Source: Desulfobacteraceae bacterium (lineage in GTDB: Bacteria; Desulfobacterota; Desulfobacteria; Desulfobacterales; UBA11574). From it: a DNA stretch of 6,762 bases. Under the pieces are notes generated by a model that saw only the letters and a program-made list of their open reading frames with translations, searched no databases and was not told the DNA's origin. The DNA is taken from NCBI GenBank assembly GCA_002868985.1, contig PKTV01000343.1:1-6762 (forward strand). Direction: 5' to 3'. Each line of letters opens with the position of its first letter. Position 1 is the stretch's first letter. The position numbers were made by a program, and so were the translations under genes. This document shows, piece by piece, positions 1 through 6,344 of this stretch.

Positions 1-1
1 C

Positions 2-76
2 AGAACTATACTCGATGATGAACTCCAACTCATTGAACATGCTTTTAGACATATGCTGAAAAAGGCCGGATCATGA
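2..76 (+). CDS. C-terminal tail of an upstream gene (partial)
   Basis: The frame beginning at base 2 stays open from the window edge to a TGA at 74-76; the other two forward frames are closed by stops within the first 60 bases. The 24 visible residues run from RTILDDELQLIEHAFRHM to KKAGS, a charged amphipathic sequence that looks helical. The stop shares ATGA with the start of the next gene, an overlap typical of translationally coupled genes in one operon. Too little protein is visible to name a family. The gene extends beyond the left edge of the window. Confidence 0.55.
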   Translation, partial: RTILDDELQLIEHAFRHMLKKAGS

Positions 77-1416
77 CCCACCAAAAGACGAAATTATTTC
101 ACAACCGCTCTTCCAGTAAAGAGTTTCTCCTTTACAAAACAGATGCTAAGCCCCAAAAATATACGGCTAAAGCCCTCTCATCGATTGAGACGAACCGAAT
201 TTTAAAAGCACTCCCGGAGATTCTGGTCGGAAAAACCTTTGTCGAAAACGCCCTGGCCCGATTCGAAACTTCAGAGAAATTTGAATCCATGGTCATCAAA
301 ATTGACACGCTAAATCATGAAGGTTCTGAAACAGCCGGTAACGACAAAATTGATATCTGGCTTGATGTGGCTAACGTTATTGATTCCATATGCAGGCGTG
401 AAAACGGGATGTGGGGGCGGCTTGACCAGGGAATGCTCGGATGTTTCTTCTCCCCGACAAATCAAACGTCTTCTCTGGAATTTGCCAAAAAAATAAAAAA
501 AATCCTTTCAGAATCTACAGATGAAACCATTTCCATCGGAATCGCCTCCTATCCAACGCTCACCTTCACTAGAGATCAGATCATTGACAATGCCGCAAAA
601 GCGCTTGATCATGCTGCATTCTTTGGCCCAGACAGTATCGTTTCCTTTGATGCCGTAAGCTTGAACATCAGCGGAGACACCCTGTATCAAAATGGAAACA
701 TTGACGGCGCCATTGCGGAATTCAAAACAGCGATATCGCTCGACACTTCAGATGTCAACATTCGCAACAGCCTGGGGGTATGTTATGGTATTTTAGGCGA
801 TTCCAAGAAAGCGTTGAAAGAATTTCAAGAAGTTCTCCGGCTGGATCCCAATGAAATTATGGCAATGTACAACATTGGCTTGCTGAACATGTTGAACAAC
901 AAACTCCCTGATGCGTTGAAATACTTTCTGGATGCAGACAGGAAAAAAGAAGAGGATATCTTTGAAGTTGCTTTTCAAATCGGAAGGGTTTATCTGGACA
1001 TGGGAAAGTCGGAGTTGGCAAAAGAATTCCTCGAAAAGGCTGTAAAATTGAATCCGGAGTCCCGGTCTGCCCTGAATTCTTTGGGTGAATGCTACACTGC
1101 CTTGAATATGACAGATGAAGCGATCTCCGTCTATAAAAAGGCCATTCGAAAAAACCCGAACGATGCCGAAGCGTTATCAGCCTTAGGTTGTCTGTTTGAC
1201 CTTTTGGGTGAAAATCCCGAAATTACAACGATCTTTTGTCAGCAAAGTATCGATATTGCACCCGAAAACGGCCTTTATCGATACCGGCTTGGCAGTCTTT
1301 ACCTTAAAAGAAACCAACTTGAAGACGCCTTAATACAGTTCCAAAAGGCGCAAGATTTAGGATACGACGCCAGGAAAATGATTAAAAAAATAACGAAATT
1401 GATTAAGGATACATGA
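73..1416 (+). CDS. Degenerate GGDEF-like domain with C-terminal TPR array
   Basis: This 447-residue protein has no signal peptide or membrane segment and is probably cytoplasmic. Residues about 50-195 resemble a GGDEF domain: SIGIASYP (154-161), the helix NAAKALDHAAFFGPDSIVSF (173-192), and an arginine-led loop GRLDQGMLGCFF (115-126) where active enzymes carry the GGDEF signature. The signature is replaced by DQGML, so diguanylate cyclase activity is not expected. Residues about 200-447 form about seven 34-residue TPRs with the usual G-A-LDP spacing, for example around LKEFQEVLRLDPN (248-260) and LEKAVKLNPES (320-330), which points to protein binding. The start overlaps the previous stop (ATGA), with a weak AAGG at 63-66, so translation is probably coupled. 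I infer a scaffold or a sensor of partner proteins; the ligand and partners are unknown. Domain assignment is fairly sure, function is not. Confidence 0.85.
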   Translation: MTHQKTKLFHNRSSSKEFLLYKTDAKPQKYTAKALSSIETNRILKALPEILVGKTFVENALARFETSEKFESMVIKIDTLNHEGSETAGNDKIDIWLDVANVIDSICRRENGMWGRLDQGMLGCFFSPTNQTSSLEFAKKIKKILSESTDETISIGIASYPTLTFTRDQIIDNAAKALDHAAFFGPDSIVSFDAVSLNISGDTLYQNGNIDGAIAEFKTAISLDTSDVNIRNSLGVCYGILGDSKKALKEFQEVLRLDPNEIMAMYNIGLLNMLNNKLPDALKYFLDADRKKEEDIFEVAFQIGRVYLDMGKSELAKEFLEKAVKLNPESRSALNSLGECYTALNMTDEAISVYKKAIRKNPNDAEALSALGCLFDLLGENPEITTIFCQQSIDIAPENGLYRYRLGSLYLKRNQLEDALIQFQKAQDLGYDARKMIKKITKLIKDT

Positions 1417-1430
1417 TACTGGAGGCAGAA

Positions 1431-1458
1431 TCAGGTGTCAGATGTCAGGGGTCAGGGT
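1431..1458 (+). repeat. Four tandem 7-bp TCAG-led units
   Basis: The units are TCAGGTG, TCAGATG, TCAGGGG and TCAGGGT, back to back and starting 15 bases after the stop of the TPR gene. They differ at one or two positions each, so this is a short degenerate microsatellite. The function is unknown. Confidence 0.65.
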
Positions 1459-1477
1459 ATCATATGGTTTGAACTTA

Positions 1478-1490
1478 GGGGCTTCGCCCC
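1478..1490 (+). repeat. Short GC-rich hairpin
   Basis: GGGGC, loop TTC, GCCCC: a perfect 5-bp stem 61 bases after the TPR gene stop. The bases after it are AACTGGGATA, with no T tract, so it lacks the second half of an intrinsic terminator. It could still stabilise the 3' end of the upstream mRNA. Confidence 0.5.
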
Positions 1491-1501
1491 AACTGGGATA
1501 G

Positions 1502-1604
1502 TGGAATAATGGAGTAATGGAATGATGGGTTCGAAGGAGCTTTTCACAATTAAAATAGATTGTCCGCGTCCTTATTCCCAATATTCCAGCATTCCAACAT
1601 TCCA
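1502..1604. repeat. Inverted pair of 8-bp-unit arrays
   Basis: The left arm (1502-1529) is three units of the form TGGAATNN ending in TGGG. The complement of the right arm (1577-1604) has the same plan: three TGGAATNN units ending in TGGG. The arms are each 28 bases, agree at 21 positions, and are separated by 47 bases, so the transcript could fold into a long imperfect hairpin. Because the internal units also match one another, it can pair in more than one register. I take it for a dispersed intergenic repeat; no function can be read from it. Confidence 0.65.
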
Positions 1605-1698
1605 TTCTTCCTTAAAAAGTTTCTTTCAGCCTGCTAACTACAAAGCTTTTTAGCCATATTCTGGTGCGAAACTTGATGTTTTAAAATGGTGGTTAATA

Positions 1699-2280
1699 AT
1701 GAAAAACATTATCCTGAATACACTTAAAGAGAGCGTTGACGTCAAAGACCGATTCATAAAAGAAAACATCGATCTCATTCAAAGGACAGCGGACATCCTC
1801 GCCTCGTGTATTACCTCCGGTCATAAAATCCTACTCTTTGGCAATGGAGGGAGTGCAGCAGATGCCCAGCATATCGCCGCTGAATTCGTCAACCGGTTCC
1901 AAATCGAACGTCCGCCGCTTGCAGCCCTGGCATTGACCACCGATACATCCATCATCACCAGCATCGGAAACGACTATCATTTTGATGACATATTCTTTAA
2001 ACAAATTTTAGCTTTAGGAAGAAAGGACGATATCGCCATTGGGATCAGCACCAGCGGCAACTCCAAAAATGTTATCAAAGCCGTTCACGCAGCAAAAAAT
2101 ATCGGGATCTTCACCATTGGACTCACCGGTCGTGGTGGTGAACTGGCCGAGTGCGCAGATCATGTTTTTTCTGTAAAGTCAGATGTAACTGCGAGGGTCC
2201 AGGAAGCCCATGCCATATTGGGTCATATCTTGTGCGACCTTGTGGATCGGATTTTGTTTCCGGAAAAGTTCAGTGAATAA
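1699..2280 (+). CDS. gmhA: Phosphoheptose isomerase (sedoheptulose 7-phosphate isomerase)
   Basis: GmhA converts D-sedoheptulose 7-phosphate to D-glycero-D-manno-heptose 7-phosphate, the first step toward ADP-heptose for the lipopolysaccharide inner core; it is a cytoplasmic SIS-domain enzyme. The 193 residues are full family length. Visible motifs are the phosphosugar loop GNGGSAADAQH (48-58), TTDTSIITSIGNDY (80-93), STSGNSKN (117-124) and the C-terminal VQEAHAILGHILCD (167-180). The zinc ligands of characterised GmhA map to H58, E62, Q168 and H176, with spacings 4 and 8 as in known enzymes. A DnaA-interacting SIS protein (DiaA) is the main alternative, but the intact metal ligands favour GmhA. 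The start has only a weak GGTGG (1688-1692). It is probably cotranscribed with the gene that begins 22 bases after its stop; no other heptose gene is visible. Confidence 0.92.
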   Translation: MKNIILNTLKESVDVKDRFIKENIDLIQRTADILASCITSGHKILLFGNGGSAADAQHIAAEFVNRFQIERPPLAALALTTDTSIITSIGNDYHFDDIFFKQILALGRKDDIAIGISTSGNSKNVIKAVHAAKNIGIFTIGLTGRGGELAECADHVFSVKSDVTARVQEAHAILGHILCDLVDRILFPEKFSE

Positions 2281-2292
2281 TCATTACAATTT

Positions 2293-2296
2293 AGGA
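2293..2296 (+). promoter_or_regulatory. Ribosome binding site that sets the start at 2303
   Basis: AGGA lies 6 bases before ATG 2303. The same frame is open back to an ATG at 2210 inside gmhA, but that longer start would overlap gmhA by 71 bases and add 31 residues unlike the rest of the protein. The site supports 2303. Confidence 0.65.
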
Positions 2297-2302
2297 AACG
2301 TT

Positions 2303-3250
2303 ATGTCACATAAATTTGAACCGATAGATTTGAGCGGGGTAAAAACATACCCGCTTTCCCAACGAAAAAGCAAAGTATCCACAGCCGCTTTTGCAAAAAT
2401 ATGGCAAAAAGGGGCTAATTTCAAAGACTTCCTTGACCGGCTTCCGGATATCCTTGCCGGAAATCATCTTAAAACCGTCATCTCATCCACCGCAAAAGCG
2501 TTTCAAGAGGATAAAACCATCGTTTTTGCCATGGGAGCACATGTCATTAAAGTGGGTCTAAACCCCATTGTTATCGATCTCATGGAGCGCGGAATTATCA
2601 CGGCTGTCGCTATGAATGGTGCCGGAATTATTCATGATCTTGAACTGGCCATGGCGGGACAAACATCAGAGGATGTATCCGCATCCATCGGAAACGGCAC
2701 CTTTGGTATGGCCCATGAAACAAGTGCTTTTTTATGTGACGCCATCTGTCGCGCCGGAAAAACATCCAGTGGACTCGGGGAAACCATCGGGGCCGCAATG
2801 ATCGAAAAAAAACTGCCCTTTTTAGAACACAGCATCCTTGCTTCAGGCCTCCGGTTCGGTATACCCGTGACGGTGCATGTGGCATTTGGAACCGACATTA
2901 TTCATATGCATCCCGGGTTTGATGCAAAAGCAGCCGGTGAAACCACCCACAGAGATTTTCGAACCTTCGCATCCGTGGTGAGTACACTTGAAAAGGGTGT
3001 TTATTTCAATGTTGGATCTGCAGTCATACTGCCGGAGGTTTTTCTAAAAGCCGTAACATTGGCACGGAATTTAGGACATCAGTTGAATGATTTCACCACA
3101 GTGAACATGGACTTCATCCGGCAATACCGTCCGATGACCAATGTGGTGAATCGGCCAACCGCCGACGGTGGTCAGGGATTCCACTTGACGGGCCATCATG
3201 AAATTATGCTGCCGCTCATTGCTGCCGGAATTATCGAGGAAATCGAATAA
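2303..3250 (+). CDS. Deoxyhypusine-synthase-like protein, function unknown
   Basis: The start at 2303 gives 315 residues, MSHKFEPIDLSGVKTYPL onward. Visible blocks are MGAHVIKVG (77-85), MNGAGIIHD (104-112), HVAFGTDIIHMHP (192-204), FNVGSAVILPEVFLKA (235-250), NMDFIRQYRP (268-277) and LTGHHEIMLPLIAAG (295-309). From memory these match a bacterial branch of the deoxyhypusine synthase superfamily, an NAD-binding Rossmann-type fold. True deoxyhypusine synthase modifies eIF5A, which bacteria lack, so that reaction is unlikely here. In eukaryotic and archaeal enzymes the catalytic lysine sits in GGGxxKHH; the block that appears to correspond, NVGSAVILPEV (236-246), has no lysine at that place. Homospermidine-synthase-like or other NAD-dependent chemistry is possible. 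It follows gmhA by 22 bases, suggesting one transcript and perhaps a link to sugar or envelope metabolism, which is inference only. Family assignment is fairly sure; substrate unknown. Confidence 0.85.
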   Translation: MSHKFEPIDLSGVKTYPLSQRKSKVSTAAFAKIWQKGANFKDFLDRLPDILAGNHLKTVISSTAKAFQEDKTIVFAMGAHVIKVGLNPIVIDLMERGIITAVAMNGAGIIHDLELAMAGQTSEDVSASIGNGTFGMAHETSAFLCDAICRAGKTSSGLGETIGAAMIEKKLPFLEHSILASGLRFGIPVTVHVAFGTDIIHMHPGFDAKAAGETTHRDFRTFASVVSTLEKGVYFNVGSAVILPEVFLKAVTLARNLGHQLNDFTTVNMDFIRQYRPMTNVVNRPTADGGQGFHLTGHHEIMLPLIAAGIIEEIE

Positions 3251-3395
3251 CTTATATTCAACATCAGAAACAACAAAAGGTTGATATAACCATATATATG
3301 ATTATATTATCTATCAAACTTGAGTAAATAAATTTAGGGATCGGAAAGTTTTTATTGTAAACACACAAATATCAGCCTCCGGCGAGGAGAGCGGA

Positions 3396-3596
3396 ATGGA
3401 TAATCTTTTTTTTTAATGCGTGTACTGTTTGAGTGGTTTAGGGATCGTTAGAAAGAACAGACGCATACCGAAATATTTTTACAGCAAAAAAGTATCTATT
3501 TTAAGTTGAACCCATTGTTTTCATGTTGAATTCTGTTCTTTCCTTTACGATCCTTTAACTACGAGTTTACACGGTTTAAAAAAAAAGATTATCCAT
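3396..3596. repeat. About 201-bp palindromic element with 21-bp perfect ends
   Basis: The outer ends are perfect inverted copies over 21 bases: 3396-3416 (ATGGATAATC, nine T, AA) and 3576-3596 (TT, nine A, GATTATCCAT). Further inward, CGTGTA (3419-3424) pairs with 3568-3573, TTAGGGATCGT (3438-3448) with a diverged copy near 3547-3557, and GAAAGAACAG (3451-3460) perfectly with 3533-3542. The spacer is about 72 bases and codes for nothing obvious. The plan, with inverted termini, no gene and arms of about 65 bases, suggests a small non-autonomous mobile element or a long regulatory hairpin before the operon. No clear target-site duplication flanks it. Confidence 0.75.
3425..3458 (+). repeat. 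Copy 1 of a 34-35 bp direct repeat
   Basis: CTGTTTGAGTGGTTTAGGGA followed by TCGTTAGAAAGAAC. Copy 2 at 6633-6667 differs by two substitutions plus a small change beside GAAAGAAC. A shorter related piece, TGAGT then TTTAGGGATCG then GAAAG, occurs at 3321-3348. This copy forms the inner part of the left arm of the palindromic element. Confidence 0.65.
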
Positions 3597-3641
3597 GGAG
3601 CGATTTAACAAATAAAAACACCCCGACCCCTAAAATCAATT

Positions 3642-3647
3642 AAGGAG
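3642..3647 (+). promoter_or_regulatory. Strong ribosome binding site for the operon's first gene
   Basis: AAGGAG lies 9 bases before ATG 3657. It is the best Shine-Dalgarno match of any gene here, while the two genes downstream start by overlap, so ribosome loading for the whole operon is probably concentrated at this site. Confidence 0.75.
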
Positions 3648-3656
3648 TAAACACTA

Positions 3657-3887
3657 ATGCCGATTTATGAATACCATTGCGATAAATGCAATAAAGATTT
3701 TGAGTGCCTGGTTTTCGGGAACGAACAACCCGATTGCCCGTCGTGCAATAACAAAAAAGTGAAAAAATTGATGTCTGCATCTACCTTTTACAGTAGGGGT
3801 GGGCATGGAGAAACCGTCAAAGCTGCCGCCGGAGCATCATCATGCACCGGATGTGCCGCAACCAGCTGTACAAGTTGTGATCACTGA
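3657..3887 (+). CDS. FmdB-family zinc ribbon protein
   Basis: This 76-residue protein begins MPIYEYHCDKC, the hallmark of the FmdB/CxxC zinc ribbon family. Two CxxC knuckles (C8/C11 and C27/C30) should bind one zinc. A short low-complexity linker leads to a second cysteine set at the C-terminus, C63/C66 and C71/C74, followed by DH, which could bind another metal or form disulfides. FmdB was first described as a putative regulator beside formamidase in a methylotroph, and most members have no proven function. It is the first gene of the hemC/cobA-hemD operon: its TGA overlaps the hemC ATG by one base, so translation is likely coupled. A small metal-binding or regulatory role linked to tetrapyrrole synthesis is an inference from position only. 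Family assignment is sure, role unknown. Confidence 0.88.
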   Translation: MPIYEYHCDKCNKDFECLVFGNEQPDCPSCNNKKVKKLMSASTFYSRGGHGETVKAAAGASSCTGCAATSCTSCDH

Positions 3888-4834
3888 TGGACAAAACACT
3901 AAAAATAGGAACCAGAGGAAGCAAACTCGCGCTCTGGCAGGCAAACTGGGTCAAATCAGCCCTTGAGGGCAAAGATTCCTCCCTTTCTATCGAACTGGCA
4001 ATAATAAAGACAAAAGGAGACAAGATTCTCGATGTGCCCCTTGCCAAAGTGGGCGGCAAAGGACTTTTTGTCAAAGAAATCGAAGACGCACTTTTAAACG
4101 AAAAAATAGACCTTGCTGTGCACAGCATGAAGGATATGCCGGGTGAGATACCGAAAGGGTTATGTATCGGCGCAATCCCTGAGCGAGAAATTCCTCAAGA
4201 TGTTCTGATTTCCAGAAACAAAAAGCGCCTTTCAAAACTGGATCCTGGTGCCAAAATCGGCACCAGCAGCCTTCGGCGCAAGGCACAGCTTCTTTATGCC
4301 AGACCGGATCTGGTCATACTGCCTTTAAGAGGGAATCTTGATACGCGTCTTAAAAAGCTCGAAACTGAAAATCTTGATGCCATCATCCTGGCGGCGGCGG
4401 GTGTCAAGCGCCTGGGACTTGAAAACAGAATAACCGAATACCTGGATGAAAACATCATGCTTCCGGCAGTCGGTCAGGGAGCGCTCTGTATTGAAATCAG
4501 GCAACATGATCCTGAAGTAGAATCGATTGTTAAAAAATTAGAGCACCATCAAACGAGAACGATAATTATGGGAGAACGTGCCTTTTTAAATCGTCTTGAA
4601 GGCGGTTGTCAGGTCCCCATTGCAGCTCATGGAAAAATCGAAAAAAACATATTTACGATTTGCGGTCTTGTTGCAACAATTGACGGAAGAACCCTCATCA
4701 AAGAAACGCTTTCAGGGCCTATAGATTCACCAGAAATCATCGGTGTAAAACTTGCCGAGCGTCTCGTTTCAATGGGGGCAGAAACAATAATGGAAAACCT
4801 TAAAGCGGATCTAAATCTAAACTATGAAAGGTAA
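3887..4834 (+). CDS. hemC: Hydroxymethylbilane synthase (porphobilinogen deaminase)
   Basis: HemC condenses four porphobilinogen molecules into linear hydroxymethylbilane in the cytoplasm. The 315 residues are normal length and the protein is intact. Motifs seen: IGTRGSKLALWQ (7-18), HSMKDMP (79-85) with the catalytic aspartate D83, GTSSLRRKAQL (125-135), LRGNLDTRL (147-155), VGQGAL (195-200), and LEGGCQVPIAAHG (237-249), whose C241 anchors the dipyrromethane cofactor. The start at 3887 shares one base with the previous stop (TGATG), and the protein opens directly with the family's N-terminal strand, so no other start is needed. The end overlaps cobA-hemD by 11 bases. The product feeds straight into the HemD half of the next protein. 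hemA and hemB are not in this window. Confidence 0.96.
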   Translation: MDKTLKIGTRGSKLALWQANWVKSALEGKDSSLSIELAIIKTKGDKILDVPLAKVGGKGLFVKEIEDALLNEKIDLAVHSMKDMPGEIPKGLCIGAIPEREIPQDVLISRNKKRLSKLDPGAKIGTSSLRRKAQLLYARPDLVILPLRGNLDTRLKKLETENLDAIILAAAGVKRLGLENRITEYLDENIMLPAVGQGALCIEIRQHDPEVESIVKKLEHHQTRTIIMGERAFLNRLEGGCQVPIAAHGKIEKNIFTICGLVATIDGRTLIKETLSGPIDSPEIIGVKLAERLVSMGAETIMENLKADLNLNYER

Positions 4835-6344
4835 AGTCTATCTTGTTGGCGCCGGTCCGGGTGATCCGGGGCTTATTACTGTAAAAGGGTTGGAATGTAT
4901 CAAACGAGCGGATGTTCTCATCTACGATTTTCTTGCATCCTCAGTTTTATTAAAACATGCTTCGAAAAATGCAGAGATCATCTATGTGGGTAAAAAAGGA
5001 AGTGATCATACTTTTTCCCAGGACAGTATCAACGCCCTTATCGTTGAAAAAGCTAAAATCGGTTTAACTGTTACTCGACTTAAGGGGGGGGATCCTTTTA
5101 TATTCGGCCGCGGCGGAGAAGAAGCGGAAGTATTGATCCAGGCTGGAATACCATTTGAAATCGTACCCGGTGTCACGTCGGCCATAGCCGCCCCGGCCTA
5201 TGCCGGGATCCCACTGACCCATAGAAAATTTACCTCTACACTTGCTTTTGTAACCGGCCATGAGGATCCAACAAAAAAAGAATCGAGTATCGATTGGAAA
5301 GCACTTGCCAAAGGAATCGGGACCCTTGTTTTTCTGATGGGAGTCAAAAACCTGCATCATATCAGAGAAGGCCTTATTAGCCACGGTATGCACCCCGATA
5401 CGCCCGCAGCCCTTATTCGCTGGGGAACCACCGCCAAACAAGTCACTGTTACAGGAACAATCGACACGATTGTTGAGCTCAAAAATGCCAATGATATCAA
5501 ACCACCCGCTATTCTTGTTGTCGGTCACGTCGTAGGGTTAAGAAAAAAAATGAAATGGTTTGAAACCAGACCTCTGATGGGACGAAGCATCGTGGTAACC
5601 CGGTCCAGGGAACAGGCCAGCGACCTGGTCAAACGTCTTTCCGATTTAGGTGCAGAATGTTTGGAATGCCCGACGATAACGGTCGTCCCACCGGACGACT
5701 TAAAGCCCCTGGACATGGCCATTGAAAATCTTTCTTCTTATGACTGGCTGATGTTTACCAGCGTCAACGGCGTTAATTTCTTTTTTAATCGCCTTTTTGA
5801 AAAAAACAAAGATGTTCGAGCGCTGAATCATGTCCGAACAGCGGTTATCGGGCCGGCTACCGCCAAAAGACTTTTCGATTTTGGATTCCAAAGTGATATT
5901 CTTCCCGAAAGTTATAAGGCAGAATCCGTTGTTGAGGCATTTGCCAAAGAAGATATCATCGGAAAAAAGATATTGCTGCCACGTGCAAAAGAAGCAAGGC
6001 AGATATTGCCTTTAGAGTTGACAAAAATGGGAGCTGTTGTTGATGATATTACAGCATACCATAACCAGGCGGTTAAAGACGACGCTGATATCGTTTTAAA
6101 ACGACTTAAAGAACACACCATAGATATGGTTACATTTACAAGCTCGTCCACCGTAAAAAACTTTCGTGCCCTTCTTCCAACTGAGGGTTTGGACAACCTG
6201 ATTCAAGGTGTCACGATTGCCAGCATCGGTCCCATAACTGCCGATACCGCCCGCAACCTTGGATTTGATGTTCATATCGTTGCAGAATCTTACACCATCG
6301 ACGGACTGTGTGAGGCTATTCAGCAATATTATCACCCAAGCTGA
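4824..6344 (+). CDS. cobA-hemD: Uroporphyrinogen-III C-methyltransferase / uroporphyrinogen-III synthase fusion
   Basis: This 506-residue protein has two enzymes in one chain. Residues 1-about 240 are the SAM-dependent methyltransferase (SUMT, CobA), with GAGPGDPGLIT (9-19), RLKGGDPFIFGRGGEE (85-100), VPGVTSA (114-120), PLTHR (130-134) and VTGH (143-146); it methylates uroporphyrinogen III to precorrin-2. Residues about 253-506 are uroporphyrinogen-III synthase (HemD), with GRSIVVTR (253-260), FTSVNGV (311-317), VIGPATA (341-347), FTSSSTV (438-444) and ASIGPITA (466-473); it cyclises the HemC product. The order in the chain is the reverse of the reaction order. No dehydrogenase/chelatase (CysG N-terminal) domain is attached, so siroheme completion needs another gene. 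Such fusions are known in sulfate reducers such as Desulfovibrio vulgaris. The start lies inside hemC with no good ribosome site, implying coupled translation. An eight-A run sits at the domain junction (5543-5550). Confidence 0.95.
   Translation: MKGKVYLVGAGPGDPGLITVKGLECIKRADVLIYDFLASSVLLKHASKNAEIIYVGKKGSDHTFSQDSINALIVEKAKIGLTVTRLKGGDPFIFGRGGEEAEVLIQAGIPFEIVPGVTSAIAAPAYAGIPLTHRKFTSTLAFVTGHEDPTKKESSIDWKALAKGIGTLVFLMGVKNLHHIREGLISHGMHPDTPAALIRWGTTAKQVTVTGTIDTIVELKNANDIKPPAILVVGHVVGLRKKMKWFETRPLMGRSIVVTRSREQASDLVKRLSDLGAECLECPTITVVPPDDLKPLDMAIENLSSYDWLMFTSVNGVNFFFNRLFEKNKDVRALNHVRTAVIGPATAKRLFDFGFQSDILPESYKAESVVEAFAKEDIIGKKILLPRAKEARQILPLELTKMGAVVDDITAYHNQAVKDDADIVLKRLKEHTIDMVTFTSSSTVKNFRALLPTEGLDNLIQGVTIASIGPITADTARNLGFDVHIVAESYTIDGLCEAIQQYYHPS

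Larger units (their letters stand above)
1417..1698. other. 282-base intergenic region with three kinds of repeat
   Basis: No convincing gene is present on either strand. In order it holds four 7-bp TCAG-led units (1431-1458), a GGGGC-ttc-GCCCC hairpin (1478-1490), an inverted pair of 8-bp-unit arrays (1502-1529 and 1577-1604), and a roughly 37-base stretch (1624-1660) that resembles 6491-6527. The gmhA promoter must lie here or further upstream, but I cannot pick a convincing -35/-10 pair. Directly before gmhA there is only a weak GGTGG (1688-1692). Confidence 0.7.
3251..3656. other. 406-base intergenic region with a large palindromic element
   Basis: No gene is supported. It begins with a weak AT-rich inverted pair (3252-3262 with 3280-3289), then a TTAGGGATCG copy at 3334-3343, a 4-bp CCTC/GAGG hairpin near 3377-3388, the palindromic element at 3396-3596, and a good ribosome binding site before the next gene. 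The promoter of the tetrapyrrole operon presumably lies in the last 60 bases or inside the element, but I cannot name it with confidence. Confidence 0.65.

Noticed and set aside
2210..2302. Longer start for the deoxyhypusine-synthase-like gene at 2210
   Set aside because: It would overlap gmhA by 71 bases and add residues that read like an out-of-frame translation of gmhA; ATG 2303 has AGGA at proper distance.
2628..2898. Two overlapping - strand frames opposite the deoxyhypusine-synthase-like gene
   Set aside because: Both are arginine-, proline- and tryptophan-rich or serine-rich shadows of a strongly conserved gene.
3377..3414. Intrinsic terminator made of the CCTC/GAGG hairpin and the nine-T run
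   Set aside because: The stem is only 4 bp and 17 bases separate it from the T run; the T run is better explained as part of the inverted element end.
3605..3636. Promoter with TTAACA (3605-3610) and TAAAAT (3631-3636)
   Set aside because: The spacing of 20 bases is too long and the -35 match is poor in an AT-rich region, so it is not reported as a feature.
5064..5528. A 154-codon open frame on the - strand opposite cobA-hemD
   Set aside because: It lies wholly inside a gene with clear family motifs, has no recognisable protein features and is rich in residues expected of antisense translation.
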